This document shows positions 1 to 7,407 of a stretch of 9,621 nucleotides of DNA, piece by piece. Numbering within the stretch: the stretch's first letter is position 1; the number at the start of each line of letters is the position of its first letter. Position numbers and translations under genes: made by a program. The notes below the pieces were generated by a model. The model worked only from the letters and a program-made list of their open reading frames with translations, ran no database searches and was not told where the DNA came from. The stretch comes from Methanosarcinales archaeon (GTDB taxonomy: Archaea > Halobacteriota > Methanosarcinia > Methanosarcinales > Methanogasteraceae), in the NCBI GenBank assembly GCA_030605805.1, contig JAUWHQ010000242.1:1-9621 (forward strand). The letters run 5' to 3'.

Positions 1-2253
1 ACAGTAACGCACCTCGTCGATGCTGACGGGAAGCCTTGATTGTCCGGTGTGACCGAGGTTTTCGACGGTGACGTTCATGACTATATCAGAAGTTGATGTG
101 AAACTCTTGAACACATCGCCCTGCTTCACCGGGGTTACCCAGATGTAGTAGAGTCTGGTCTCGAAGAAACCCTCTCCGACAGCCGTTGTCGGTGTTCCAT
201 CGATGGTCACATTGATCCAGAACTTCACATGGTGGAATCCGAGATAGGCGTCGTTCACATAGAACCGGAGACCTGCGAAATCTGTTGAGCCGACCTGCTC
301 AACAAAGGTCACCATCTCCATCTTCTCGGTCACCACCTCTCCTGCATCCTCGCTGTACACCTCGATCAGTCCGGCACCAGTGATGTTCGCACGCGGCACC
401 TCACCCATACTCACAGGATCGAACGCCATGATCATCAGCGTCATGTTCGACTTCTGCTGCACAGATGACGCAAAACTGCCATCGCTGCTGCACGGATTAC
501 CGTGCACGAAGATCCTCTGCACACCAATGCCGGTGGATGCTTCCTCAACCGTTCCGCTGAGGTTGACGGTCACCTTGATTTCATGTACACCAGTAACAAC
601 CGGTGCTGTGAGGTTGATGATGCTTGCATTGGCGGCTTTCCGCTTCAATTCATCCTGTATCCACGGCGGCACACTCACTGTATGTGTAAAGAATTCTGTG
701 AGATTCATCACACCCCAGTCACCTGTGACGTCACTGCCAGCCGAGTTTTTGATCGTGAGCGTGAAGTTATCTTTGTTGCTGTTGCCTGTCAGTCCGTTGA
801 TGTCCGCCTCATCACCGCTTGAGAGATTGTCACCGCCAATGAAGATGTATCCCTCCACCCCTGGCGAGAAACCCTCGATATCAGGTCGCTCAGGACATAC
901 TGCATGCAGGAAGATATCGTACCCTCTGACTTGGAAAGTGGTGTATGCTTTCTGCACCTGACCATCTTCTGTGATGGTTGCAATGTATTCAACATGGTAT
1001 GTACCAAGCGCCACATCATCCGGAATCTCCGCGGTATAATTGAACATACCATAATCGGAGTCGTAGGTCAGCGTGAACGGTGGTGTGATAGTAAGATCTG
1101 GTTCATGCACCTTTGCAACCACGCTTGCCACACTGCCGTTCAATGGCGCGCCTGTGGACACATCCTTGAGATATGCCGCAAGCACCATGCTCTGCCTTCT
1201 GGCAAAGGTGTGCTGGGGCTTGTAATCCTCAGACAGGATCTCGCCGTACATATCATACGTATTCACGCTGTAGGAGAGATGCCCCAGATCGCCTCCATCA
1301 TCACTTACCATGATGTGATAGACGCCTGACTTTGACTGGATGGTGATCGATGTATTCGCCAGTCCACAACCGTCAGTGGGACTCAATGCTGTGGAACTCG
1401 CTACCGTGCCGTTGTCATAAAGCACCTCGAGCGTCAGATTTTCGCCGCTTACCGGATAACCAGAGGCATTCAATGCGAGTATGGTTACATTCCGTGTCTC
1501 TCCGCCTGCGAAGACTGGCACAACCTTCCGCATCAGCACGATCTGGCTGTTGTTATCCACAAAGGATAGCGTGTATGTCTGATCGAATTTAATCTTTGAG
1601 CCAGCCTCAAGATTTCCGATCGTACTCATCCCATCGGTATCAGACTCTGATAGATTGATGGCGTTGTCGTTGTCGGCGTAGACAACATTACCGTCCGATA
1701 TGAGGAAATGATACTCAGTCAAGTTGATGGTCACGTTTCCTCCGGTCATCGCATCGACATTCAGATCAGAACTGATAATCCCGTGCGATGACGAAAGCGG
1801 TACCGTATACACGGTGCCTGTTGTGAACGTGATATCCACGGTCTGGATATCCTCATTCCCATATACAAGGATGCCCACATCCGTCGAGTTGACACCGGAT
1901 GATATGCCAACGATCTCGTAGGTGCCGCTTTCATCCGGCGCGGTGGTCATGGTTGTTGAGAACAAGCCATCTGAGTCGGTCTGTGTAACATTCACATAAT
2001 CCAGAGACCATGATGCATTGTATATCGTGATCGTGACATTGGCAGATGGCTTGCCTGTCGTATCATCCAGCACTCTGCCAGAGACTGTGATATTCGTCCC
2101 CTGCAGATAACGATAAGCATCGGTTCCGAATTCCTGGACCGATATCGCTGCTGAAGCTGTCGGAAGTGCTGATGACATGGCGATGCACATCAGCACAGCA
2201 ACCAGAGTTACTCTGGTTATCCTGCTATTACGAAGAGTATGAACTACATTCAT
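1..2253 (-). CDS. Secreted Ig-like/CARDB-type surface glycoprotein, C-terminus cut by the window edge
   Basis: An uninterrupted frame of 751 codons runs from ATG at 2253 to base 1 and continues beyond the window. The N-terminus is a clear Sec signal peptide: basic stretch (R8, R11, R14), hydrophobic core about residues 15-30, then a likely cleavage after ASA near residue 35. The mature part is predicted beta-sandwich. A regulatory-like Ig fold lies at about 53-130 (SGRVLDDTTGKPSANVTITI), further Ig-like segments at about 245-330 and 350-445, and the last visible residues (about 725-751, MNVTVENLGHTG) resemble the start of a CARDB module. I count about 26 N-X-S/T sequons, for example N54, N72, N255, N517 and N727, which fits an N-glycosylated archaeal cell-surface or S-layer-associated protein. 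No catalytic motif is visible. Any membrane anchor or sorting tail lies outside the window. The start is supported by the signal peptide; AGGGGGC about 12 bases upstream is a weak ribosome site. Confidence 0.85.
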   Translation of the reverse strand, partial: MNVVHTLRNSRITRVTLVAVLMCIAMSSALPTASAAISVQEFGTDAYRYLQGTNITVSGRVLDDTTGKPSANVTITIYNASWSLDYVNVTQTDSDGLFSTTMTTAPDESGTYEIVGISSGVNSTDVGILVYGNEDIQTVDITFTTGTVYTVPLSSSHGIISSDLNVDAMTGGNVTINLTEYHFLISDGNVVYADNDNAINLSESDTDGMSTIGNLEAGSKIKFDQTYTLSFVDNNSQIVLMRKVVPVFAGGETRNVTILALNASGYPVSGENLTLEVLYDNGTVASSTALSPTDGCGLANTSITIQSKSGVYHIMVSDDGGDLGHLSYSVNTYDMYGEILSEDYKPQHTFARRQSMVLAAYLKDVSTGAPLNGSVASVVAKVHEPDLTITPPFTLTYDSDYGMFNYTAEIPDDVALGTYHVEYIATITEDGQVQKAYTTFQVRGYDIFLHAVCPERPDIEGFSPGVEGYIFIGGDNLSSGDEADINGLTGNSNKDNFTLTIKNSAGSDVTGDWGVMNLTEFFTHTVSVPPWIQDELKRKAANASIINLTAPVVTGVHEIKVTVNLSGTVEEASTGIGVQRIFVHGNPCSSDGSFASSVQQKSNMTLMIMAFDPVSMGEVPRANITGAGLIEVYSEDAGEVVTEKMEMVTFVEQVGSTDFAGLRFYVNDAYLGFHHVKFWINVTIDGTPTTAVGEGFFETRLYYIWVTPVKQGDVFKSFTSTSDIVMNVTVENLGHTGQSRLPVSIDEVRYC

Positions 2254-2379
2254 ATTGTATTGTTGCCCCCTTTGCAAATACCTTCACATATAGGATGGTA
2301 AGTGGTAAGGGTCATATATTGTACTTGATGTTGATAAACATTTCTGTTGGTGCCGGGCTCTCGCACGCGGACACACCCA
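2254..2379 (-). promoter_or_regulatory. Probable promoter region of the surface glycoprotein gene
   Basis: This 126-base gap separates the stop of the 283-residue gene from the start of the glycoprotein gene. On the minus strand it holds two TATA-like stretches, TACAATATATG (2313-2323) and CCTATATG (2287-2294). Just upstream of the first is a perfect dyad ATGTT-4-AACAT (2328-2341). Between the two boxes is a tandem 7-mer, CTTACCA twice (2296-2309). With a spacing of about 26 bases from box to start site, the first box gives a leader of about 35-40 bases and the second a leader of about 10. Which box is used cannot be decided from sequence. Confidence 0.4.
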
Positions 2380-3231
2380 TCATCCGTGTCTGCCGCCTCT
2401 GCTTTTGCGACCCGAAAACCACCGAAACAGCCTCTGCAAGAACAGCACAATCCGGTACCTGATCGGCAGCGCCATTGACACGATCTTTTTTGTGGATAAC
2501 GCGTCTCTGAAGAATCGCAGTTTCTCCTTACTCTCGATCATGTCCCGAAACGTCTCATGATCCATAAATAACGCAAGCGGCTTCACACCAAAATGCTCCT
2601 TCACGCTCTCTGTGATGTGGTGGTACTCACGCCGCCAGTCTGTGATCTGCCTCATCTTCGGCTTTATCGCATCAAGCGTTGTTATGAGGTTGATCGTGCC
2701 ACCCTCGATCCCGATGATCCAGTTCGTCCAGATGTCCTGCCCGGAAAAGATCGTGAGCATCACGAGCGCGTCGTCGGGTGCGGCGGAAAAGAGTTTCCTG
2801 ACCGTCCGGTACTCAAGATCGGCGAGCCAGTGTGATCCGGCTGGATACTGGCAGATCCCGTCCCCGAACTCGCTGGCTATGGCGTCTTTCAGCGAGAACA
2901 GCTGTTTGATGTAATTTGCGTCGAGATCGACGGTACTCTCGAATCTGGCGACGATGCGGCGTATTGCCGGGTAAGATACCACGTAAACGGTATTTACGCA
3001 TTCTCCGCGGTATATCTCTTTAATAACATCTTTCATCCGGTATCCCGGTGTGAACCGCTCTTTCAGGTCAGGTCTCGACCCCTGTTCGGTGTGTATGATC
3101 TTGATCGGCATCCCATCGTTGTGTATGACGAGGATCGCAGATCCCGGCTTTCCTCTGTGGAAAAGAGCATGATAGAAGTTGTTCCAGTGCTCGATCCCCC
3201 AGTCCACGATTCTGATGTTCTCGCCGATCAT
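2380..3231 (-). CDS. Conserved-looking protein of unknown function, translationally coupled to the glycosidase
   Basis: I do not recognise this family. The protein is 283 residues, soluble in character, without signal peptide, cysteine cluster or nucleotide-binding loop. The N-terminal third mixes short beta strands and helices (for example SAILVIHNDGMPIKIIHT), the middle carries several W, H and D residues (GSHWLADLEY, SGQDIWTNWIIGIEGG), and the last 30 residues form a strongly basic, hydrophobic tail (IVLFLQRLFRWFSGRKSR) that could be an amphipathic membrane- or nucleic-acid-binding helix. The start is chosen at ATG 3231, which overlaps the glycosidase stop as ATGA (3228-3231) and has GAGGTG 8 bases upstream. 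A GTG three codons earlier (3240) is possible but overlaps that ribosome site. The coupling implies a shared job with the glycosidase, such as substrate handling or regulation, but the sequence does not show which. Confidence 0.75.
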   Translation of the reverse strand: MIGENIRIVDWGIEHWNNFYHALFHRGKPGSAILVIHNDGMPIKIIHTEQGSRPDLKERFTPGYRMKDVIKEIYRGECVNTVYVVSYPAIRRIVARFESTVDLDANYIKQLFSLKDAIASEFGDGICQYPAGSHWLADLEYRTVRKLFSAAPDDALVMLTIFSGQDIWTNWIIGIEGGTINLITTLDAIKPKMRQITDWRREYHHITESVKEHFGVKPLALFMDHETFRDMIESKEKLRFFRDALSTKKIVSMALPIRYRIVLFLQRLFRWFSGRKSRGGRHG

Positions 3232-5495
3232 CGCTGGCACACCTCAAGAATCCGGATCGTGTACGCAGGAACCGTGATCATCGGACCCACCACCGCTTCG
3301 TTTTCCGGATCGTCCGGATCAAGATCAAGACACGTTCTGCCGATATCAACCTCTTTTCCAGCAGGTCCAGTGTTTGCCACAAAAAGAATCTCTTTTTCAT
3401 CTGCTCTGTGGATCGCCGCATCGATCTGCGGGTCGGTGCAGGGAATCTGCCGGACCAATCCGGCTGTGGCTGCAATACGGTCGATGATTCTGGTGATGCC
3501 TGATAACCCATCAATAGCCTTTGGAAACAGGAATCCGAAGTGAATGACGCTCCCGCTTCCAACAGACTGCCTGTAGATGAACGTGTTCCCGTTATCGGTC
3601 AGTACGGGATCTGCATCTGTCGAACCGATATCAAAGAGATCGGCATCTCTCAGTTCGATGCTGTCCATCTCACCCTCCCCATTCATCTCATCCCTCCCGT
3701 CCACCCCATCCATCCCATCGACCGTCACCAGATCCGTCCTCTTCTGTGGTTCTGGCAGGTATCTTCCAAGAATATCACACCTGTTCATCGTCTCGTCAAA
3801 GACCGGAATTCTTGGTCCCATGACAAGGCATCCGCCGTTTTTTACGTAGCTGAGCAGCTTTTCCTGCACACCTCTGCTCATAAAATCGAATGTGGGCAGT
3901 GCAACCATCCTGTATTCGCCAAGCGCCTCCTCAGGTAGCTCGGTATCGCCTATGGCAACAGCGTATTTCGCAGCGCCGAACCCGTAATAGAGTGCATCCC
4001 ACTGCCGCCCGTATTCGAGCTGGATTATGTCGTCAAACCCGAGGTCATCCTCGCTTACGTAGTATTCGGGCGTGATACCTCCGAGAATGGGAATCGGCGT
4101 CAGGAGCGATGATGCAAGTTCAAGGCGGGCACAATCGCGGTTTATCAGGAGTATTCCTTCGCATTTCCTGCTCAACTCCTGATAATTCATCCGTTCAAGG
4201 AGCCGATTCAACTTCTGGTAGAACTCGAACCGCTCTTTCCTGACTCCTCCGAATCGGTTGACCGGACTTCCCACCCACCGCTCGCGCTCGACAAGCATGT
4301 AGAAATTGATACCTGAAATCCCGTGCATCAGCGCAGCGTGCGTTGTGAATCTGATATCGTCGAACATGATCGGCTTTGCAGGTATCGGGAGTGCGACGAA
4401 CCCTGATGCGAACTCTGCCGCAAAAGCCACGCGGCTTGTGCCGTTAAGGTACTGAATACACCGTTTGACCTTGTGATACTCTTCTTTGTAGTAGTATAGG
4501 TCAAAACCGACCGCATCGACGATCTTTTCCATCCTGACATGGTTGTACGGCGGTTTTGCGCACATCCCTGGAAGGTTGTGGTAGATGAACGTCTCCACAC
4601 CGCGTTCCTTCAGCATCCATGCAATGCGCTTTAGCCCGTACTGCAAATAATACTCCTTGTATTCGATCCAGTCCAGATAATACGGCAGATCGCTCATGCT
4701 GCGGGCGCCAAAGTCGCGTGGCGGTGGCACCTCGTCAAACGATCCGTAATTCGTGCCGTAGAGTTCGTTCAGCCGCCCGATATCACGGTATTTTTCGATT
4801 AAGACCTGCAGATACAGGCGGAGTGCACCGGCTGAGTAATCGTGATCGTAGGGCTGGGTGCGCAGGAAGAATGATAGCTCGTTGTCTGCCTGAACCGCGA
4901 TGATGCAGCCGGCAGGGTGCAGATGCTCTCTGATGATCGGGGCGACGCGATCAAAATATATGCCCACTTCCAGGTAAAATTTTTCAGATGCGTAACTTGG
5001 AACAGGGAACATCCGCGGTGGCGAGGGGAAGATTACGGGCGTACCATCTGCTGTAACCGACTGGATCTCGGGATCGTGCACGATGCGCTTCGGAAACCCG
5101 AAGTACGTGATCTCTGAATTGACATGCGGACCCGGACGCAGCAGAACATGCATATCCTTCTCCTCGCAGAGCGTGAGAAACGCATCCAGGTTGTAATCCG
5201 GGTTGATCTCGCCAAAATCAAACTCTCCTGGCGCAGTCTCATGAACGCCCCACGGCACGTAGGTGCAGATCGTTTTAAAACCCATCTCGCGGACGCGATC
5301 GAGTATCATGCCCCACCTCGAGCGGTCGAGCCGCCAGTAATGGACGCTACCACTCACCAGAAGCTCAGGCTCGCAATCGAGATAGAACCGTTCGTTGCGG
5401 ATCGTCAGTGCCATGTTATCTGCGTGTTTTTCGGAGTAAAACCACGCGGTTCGTCTGCTTTTCTGCGATATCGAGACGTCCATCCGTGACGGCAT
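3228..5495 (-). CDS. GH35-type beta-glycosidase (beta-galactosidase or exo-glucosaminidase-like) with GATase-fold domain
   Basis: A retaining exo-glycosidase of clan GH-A, likely removing terminal beta-galactosyl or glucosaminyl units. Numbering from ATG 5495, a TIM barrel covers about 28-440 with GH35 hallmarks: SGSVHYWR (48-55), TYVPWGVHE (78-86), LRPGPHVNSE (119-128). N205-E206 (QADNE) is the likely acid/base and E361 (AAEFASGF) the likely nucleophile. About 445-680 resembles the GATase-like trimerisation domain of GH42 enzymes (VALPTFDF, YVKNGGCLVMGPR), and 690-755 is a small beta-rich end. Archaeal GH35 enzymes of Thermococcus/Pyrococcus (GlmA, exo-beta-D-glucosaminidase) share this GH35/GH42 hybrid plan, from memory. 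No signal peptide, so cytoplasmic. Homology begins near ATG 5414 (MALTIRNERF), which may be the true start; the 27 residues before it look unconserved and neither start has a strong ribosome site. Residues 591-612 are a Gly/Asp/Met/Glu low-complexity insert. Confidence 0.85.
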   Translation of the reverse strand: MPSRMDVSISQKSRRTAWFYSEKHADNMALTIRNERFYLDCEPELLVSGSVHYWRLDRSRWGMILDRVREMGFKTICTYVPWGVHETAPGEFDFGEINPDYNLDAFLTLCEEKDMHVLLRPGPHVNSEITYFGFPKRIVHDPEIQSVTADGTPVIFPSPPRMFPVPSYASEKFYLEVGIYFDRVAPIIREHLHPAGCIIAVQADNELSFFLRTQPYDHDYSAGALRLYLQVLIEKYRDIGRLNELYGTNYGSFDEVPPPRDFGARSMSDLPYYLDWIEYKEYYLQYGLKRIAWMLKERGVETFIYHNLPGMCAKPPYNHVRMEKIVDAVGFDLYYYKEEYHKVKRCIQYLNGTSRVAFAAEFASGFVALPIPAKPIMFDDIRFTTHAALMHGISGINFYMLVERERWVGSPVNRFGGVRKERFEFYQKLNRLLERMNYQELSRKCEGILLINRDCARLELASSLLTPIPILGGITPEYYVSEDDLGFDDIIQLEYGRQWDALYYGFGAAKYAVAIGDTELPEEALGEYRMVALPTFDFMSRGVQEKLLSYVKNGGCLVMGPRIPVFDETMNRCDILGRYLPEPQKRTDLVTVDGMDGVDGRDEMNGEGEMDSIELRDADLFDIGSTDADPVLTDNGNTFIYRQSVGSGSVIHFGFLFPKAIDGLSGITRIIDRIAATAGLVRQIPCTDPQIDAAIHRADEKEILFVANTGPAGKEVDIGRTCLDLDPDDPENEAVVGPMITVPAYTIRILEVCQR
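3240..3245 (-). promoter_or_regulatory. Ribosome binding site deciding the start of the 283-residue gene
   Basis: GAGGTG on the minus strand lies inside the last codons of the glycosidase gene, 8 bases before ATG 3231. It favours that ATG over the GTG at 3240, whose first base is part of the same site. Confidence 0.6.
3660..3725 (+). repeat. Low-complexity, G-poor tract of CATC/CCATC-like units within the glycosidase gene
   Basis: The plus strand here is almost free of G and consists of imperfect CATCC, CATCTC and CCACC units. It encodes the minus-strand acidic insert of the glycosidase (residues 591-612; DGMDGVDGRDEMNGEGEMDS). This looks like a slippage-prone expansion in a surface loop of the GATase-like domain. 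It stays in frame. Confidence 0.6.
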
Positions 5496-5618
5496 TGTTC
5501 CGGTTCCGGATGGTAGGAAATTCTGGTTTCATAATTCGGATTTTTAGTGCCGGATGACCATAAGACTGCCGGGCATGCGGGTCTTAAACGGTAAGCCCTT
5601 CCTCGCTGGAGACTGCTA
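5496..5618. other. Intergenic region between the PIN-domain gene and the glycosidase gene
   Basis: This 123-base gap should hold the end of the PIN-gene transcript and the start of the glycosidase transcript. The only AT-rich element at a suitable distance is CTAAAAATCCGAATTATGA on the minus strand (about 5531-5549), a weak promoter candidate. A short imperfect hairpin (AAGAC/GTCTT with inner CCG/CGG, 5562-5585) has no following T-run. I see no clear terminator. Confidence 0.3.
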
Positions 5619-6152
5619 TTAGACTATTGCCCTGGTATGAGTAAATGGCACTCCCATCTCCAAAATGCGATCGAGGTGGTATGCCCTGATCCCTAATTTT
5701 TTACAGTATGAACAGAGTCGGTAATCCTTGGTTAGCACCCCTCCATCGCTATTTTTAGCCGCAAAAATTATAGAAGTGTCTGTGAACCCAAATTTAAATA
5801 TTTCATCCGAGTCAAGAATAGTATCTTTTGAGATGTATATTTCACCCATAGTCTCTAAGATTTCAAGGTTATCCCGGATCAATCCGGCGAAACGGTCACT
5901 TTTAAGCTGTTCTGCAAAATTTGAAACCTCTGACAATACGCCGGGAGTCACAGTGATAGCTTTTGAGTATACTAAAAATAGTTGAAGGATTTCAAAGCTT
6001 TTATCATCGTATCCATATTTCTTAAGTCTTTTAAATTTGGATATCATTTTTTTATCATGTATTCCTGTTAAGAACAATAGAAGGGGTGTGGTATCGATTA
6101 TTACATTCCTGGGCGATTGGACCCACTTTTTTGATTTATGGGACGGCACCAT
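5619..6152 (-). CDS. PIN-domain nuclease, possible toxin of a toxin-antitoxin pair
   Basis: A predicted Mg-dependent single-strand ribonuclease of the PIN fold, 177 residues from ATG 6152. The four expected acidic positions are present: D20 (NVIIDTTPLL), E75 (TPGVLSEV), D125 (FGFTDTSIIFAA) and D143 (GVLTKDYRLCSYC), so the active site looks intact. It is longer than the roughly 130-residue VapC toxins because of an insert between the first strand and the conserved Glu (about 30-65, lysine-rich). The start is ATG 6152, with GGGTGAT 4-6 bases upstream; an in-frame GTG at 6161 would add three residues. The gene ends in tandem stops (TAATAG). It follows a 77-residue gene with a gap of only about 20 bases, so the two are probably co-transcribed. 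Toxin activity is inferred from the family and the small upstream partner; housekeeping RNA processing is the alternative. Confidence 0.8.
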   Translation of the reverse strand: MVPSHKSKKWVQSPRNVIIDTTPLLLFLTGIHDKKMISKFKRLKKYGYDDKSFEILQLFLVYSKAITVTPGVLSEVSNFAEQLKSDRFAGLIRDNLEILETMGEIYISKDTILDSDEIFKFGFTDTSIIFAAKNSDGGVLTKDYRLCSYCKKLGIRAYHLDRILEMGVPFTHTRAIV

Positions 6153-6171
6153 TTGTATCACCCATTTATAG

Positions 6172-6405
6172 TCATGCCGGCTGTTTTATTTCGACATCAG
6201 CGATGGTACCATCCTCATCTCTGATACGTACCAGATATTCTCTGCTTTCCTCCTCGAATATATTCTTCACTTCACAACCTACGATCCAGTACCCCTCGTC
6301 ATCGTACGTAGTTTTAATTGTTTCGAACAGGAAGTAAGGATGTGTTTTTGTCTCTTCGAAATACTTTTTAGCGATTTTTGCCGCATCTTTTGCATCGAGT
6401 TTCAT
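6172..6405 (-). CDS. Small acidic alpha/beta protein, possible antitoxin partner of the PIN nuclease
   Basis: A 77-residue protein without a family I can name firmly. It starts with a helix (AKDAAKIAKKYFEE), followed by strands (YFLFETIKTTYDDEGYWIVGCEV, REYLVRIRDEDGTIADVEIK). This helix-then-hairpin layout recalls small PepSY-like or immunity-type folds. There is no signal peptide, and no ribbon-helix-helix or AbrB motif of the usual VapB antitoxins. Upstream is a good ribosome site, GAGAGG 8 bases before ATG 6405. The gene is immediately upstream of the PIN-domain gene in the same direction, the usual antitoxin position. Its role as antitoxin is inference from position only. Confidence 0.65.
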   Translation of the reverse strand: MKLDAKDAAKIAKKYFEETKTHPYFLFETIKTTYDDEGYWIVGCEVKNIFEEESREYLVRIRDEDGTIADVEIKQPA

Positions 6406-6425
6406 TTAGATCGCCTCTCAAGTTT

Positions 6426-6468
6426 GGTATATATCCTGTGCTTAAGCGCGGAGCCGGTATATTGTTTT
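6426..6468 (-). promoter_or_regulatory. Probable promoter of the small-protein/PIN unit
   Basis: Two TATA-like boxes lie on the minus strand: AAAACAATATACC (6456-6468) and GGATATATACC (6426-6436). The first, with upstream A residues like a BRE, would start transcription near 6432 and give a short leader that includes the GAGAGG ribosome site. The second would give an almost leaderless message starting at the ATG and lacking that site. The first therefore fits better. Confidence 0.45.
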
Positions 6469-6495
6469 CTATTCGCCGGTGTGTGGTTATATAAC

Positions 6496-7395
6496 TTACT
6501 TCCTCACGTGAACCCCCGGCTCACTCGCCTCTGTTATGATCGCACGCCCTCCAGTATCATCGATCGCTGACGCAACAGCCCCTGCATCATCGGCAAGCGC
6601 AACGATGCAGCCGCCGCCGCCTGCGCCTGTAATCTTTGCGCCATACGCGCCCGCGTCTCTTGCAGCGTAGACCATCGCTGAGAGTTTTGCACTTCCGACG
6701 CCGATCGCATCCAGAAGCCCGTGATCGATGTTCATCAGTTCCCCGACCGACCGGTAATCCCCATTCTCGATTAAGGGCACGCCAAGCTCTGACAGATTGT
6801 CTATGGTATCGAATATTGAGTCCATTGCCACTGGATAGCTCTCATGCAAGATTCTGACGTTTCCCACGAGTTCTTTTGTGGAAGAGAACTCTTCTGTGTC
6901 CCCGATCACGATGCCGCACTCGATCAGCCGCAGTCTCGATGATGATACCCATGGCGTTATCATCACAGTGCCGCCCATCGTTGAGACGAGGGTGTCGGTC
7001 GGCGATGCCGCGCCCTGAACATCCCGCTCGATCTGGTGTCCGGTCGCTGCAATCGCTGTGCGAGTCATTCCGAGATCGAACTCGGCGTTGAGCGCACCAA
7101 GCGTTGCGATCACGGCTGCGGCAGACGATCCGAGTCCTGATCCGACTAGAATTTCGGAGTCGATCCGGACCGAGACCGCGGGGACTCCGAGCGATTCGAT
7201 GCACCGCGAGATGTAGGGGTGCACCGTGTAATCGATGCCAGTTGTTCCGAGAGAGGAGGTGATCGTTGTCTGGGCAGATTCTGCGACTGTCGCGGTGGTG
7301 CGGAGGTTGATTGCGGATGCGATTGCTCGCTTGCCGTAGACTACGGCGTGTTCGCCGAAGAGGTATATCTTGCCGGGTGCTGTGCAGGTTGCCAT
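6496..7395 (-). CDS. mvk: Mevalonate kinase
   Basis: A GHMP-superfamily kinase that phosphorylates mevalonate with ATP, supplying isoprenoid precursors for archaeal ether lipids; cytoplasmic. At 299 residues it has the normal length of archaeal enzymes. Motif 1 is APGKIYLFGEHAVVYG (6-21), including the substrate-binding Lys and His; motif 2, the ATP loop, is GSGLGSSAA (85-93); motif 3 is KITGAGGGG (254-262). D134 in ASPTDT is the presumed catalytic base, with E123 nearby as a Mg ligand candidate. The start ATG 7395 has GAGGT 4 bases upstream, and the gap to the phosphatidyltransferase stop is 12 bases, so the two genes form an operon. Its first 40 codons have a broken near-copy about 1.15 kb upstream, beyond the phosphatidyltransferase and the toxin-antitoxin genes. 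Confidence 0.97.
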   Translation of the reverse strand: MATCTAPGKIYLFGEHAVVYGKRAIASAINLRTTATVAESAQTTITSSLGTTGIDYTVHPYISRCIESLGVPAVSVRIDSEILVGSGLGSSAAAVIATLGALNAEFDLGMTRTAIAATGHQIERDVQGAASPTDTLVSTMGGTVMITPWVSSSRLRLIECGIVIGDTEEFSSTKELVGNVRILHESYPVAMDSIFDTIDNLSELGVPLIENGDYRSVGELMNIDHGLLDAIGVGSAKLSAMVYAARDAGAYGAKITGAGGGGCIVALADDAGAVASAIDDTGGRAIITEASEPGVHVRK

Positions 7396-7407
7396 TGTTA
7401 CCTCTGA

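Noticed and set aside
380..1921. Several plus-strand open frames of 60-190 codons
   Set aside because: They lie antisense to the long glycoprotein frame, which has a signal peptide and continuous beta-sandwich sequence. The plus-strand translations show no family resemblance and poor composition.
4328..5489. Antisense and alternate-frame open frames within the glycosidase gene
   Set aside because: All overlap a gene with clear GH35 motifs and have arginine-rich, low-quality translations typical of shadow frames.
5562..5585. Hairpin AAGAC/GTCTT as terminator of the PIN-gene transcript
   Set aside because: The stem is short and bulged and no T-run follows on either strand, so a terminator call is not supported.
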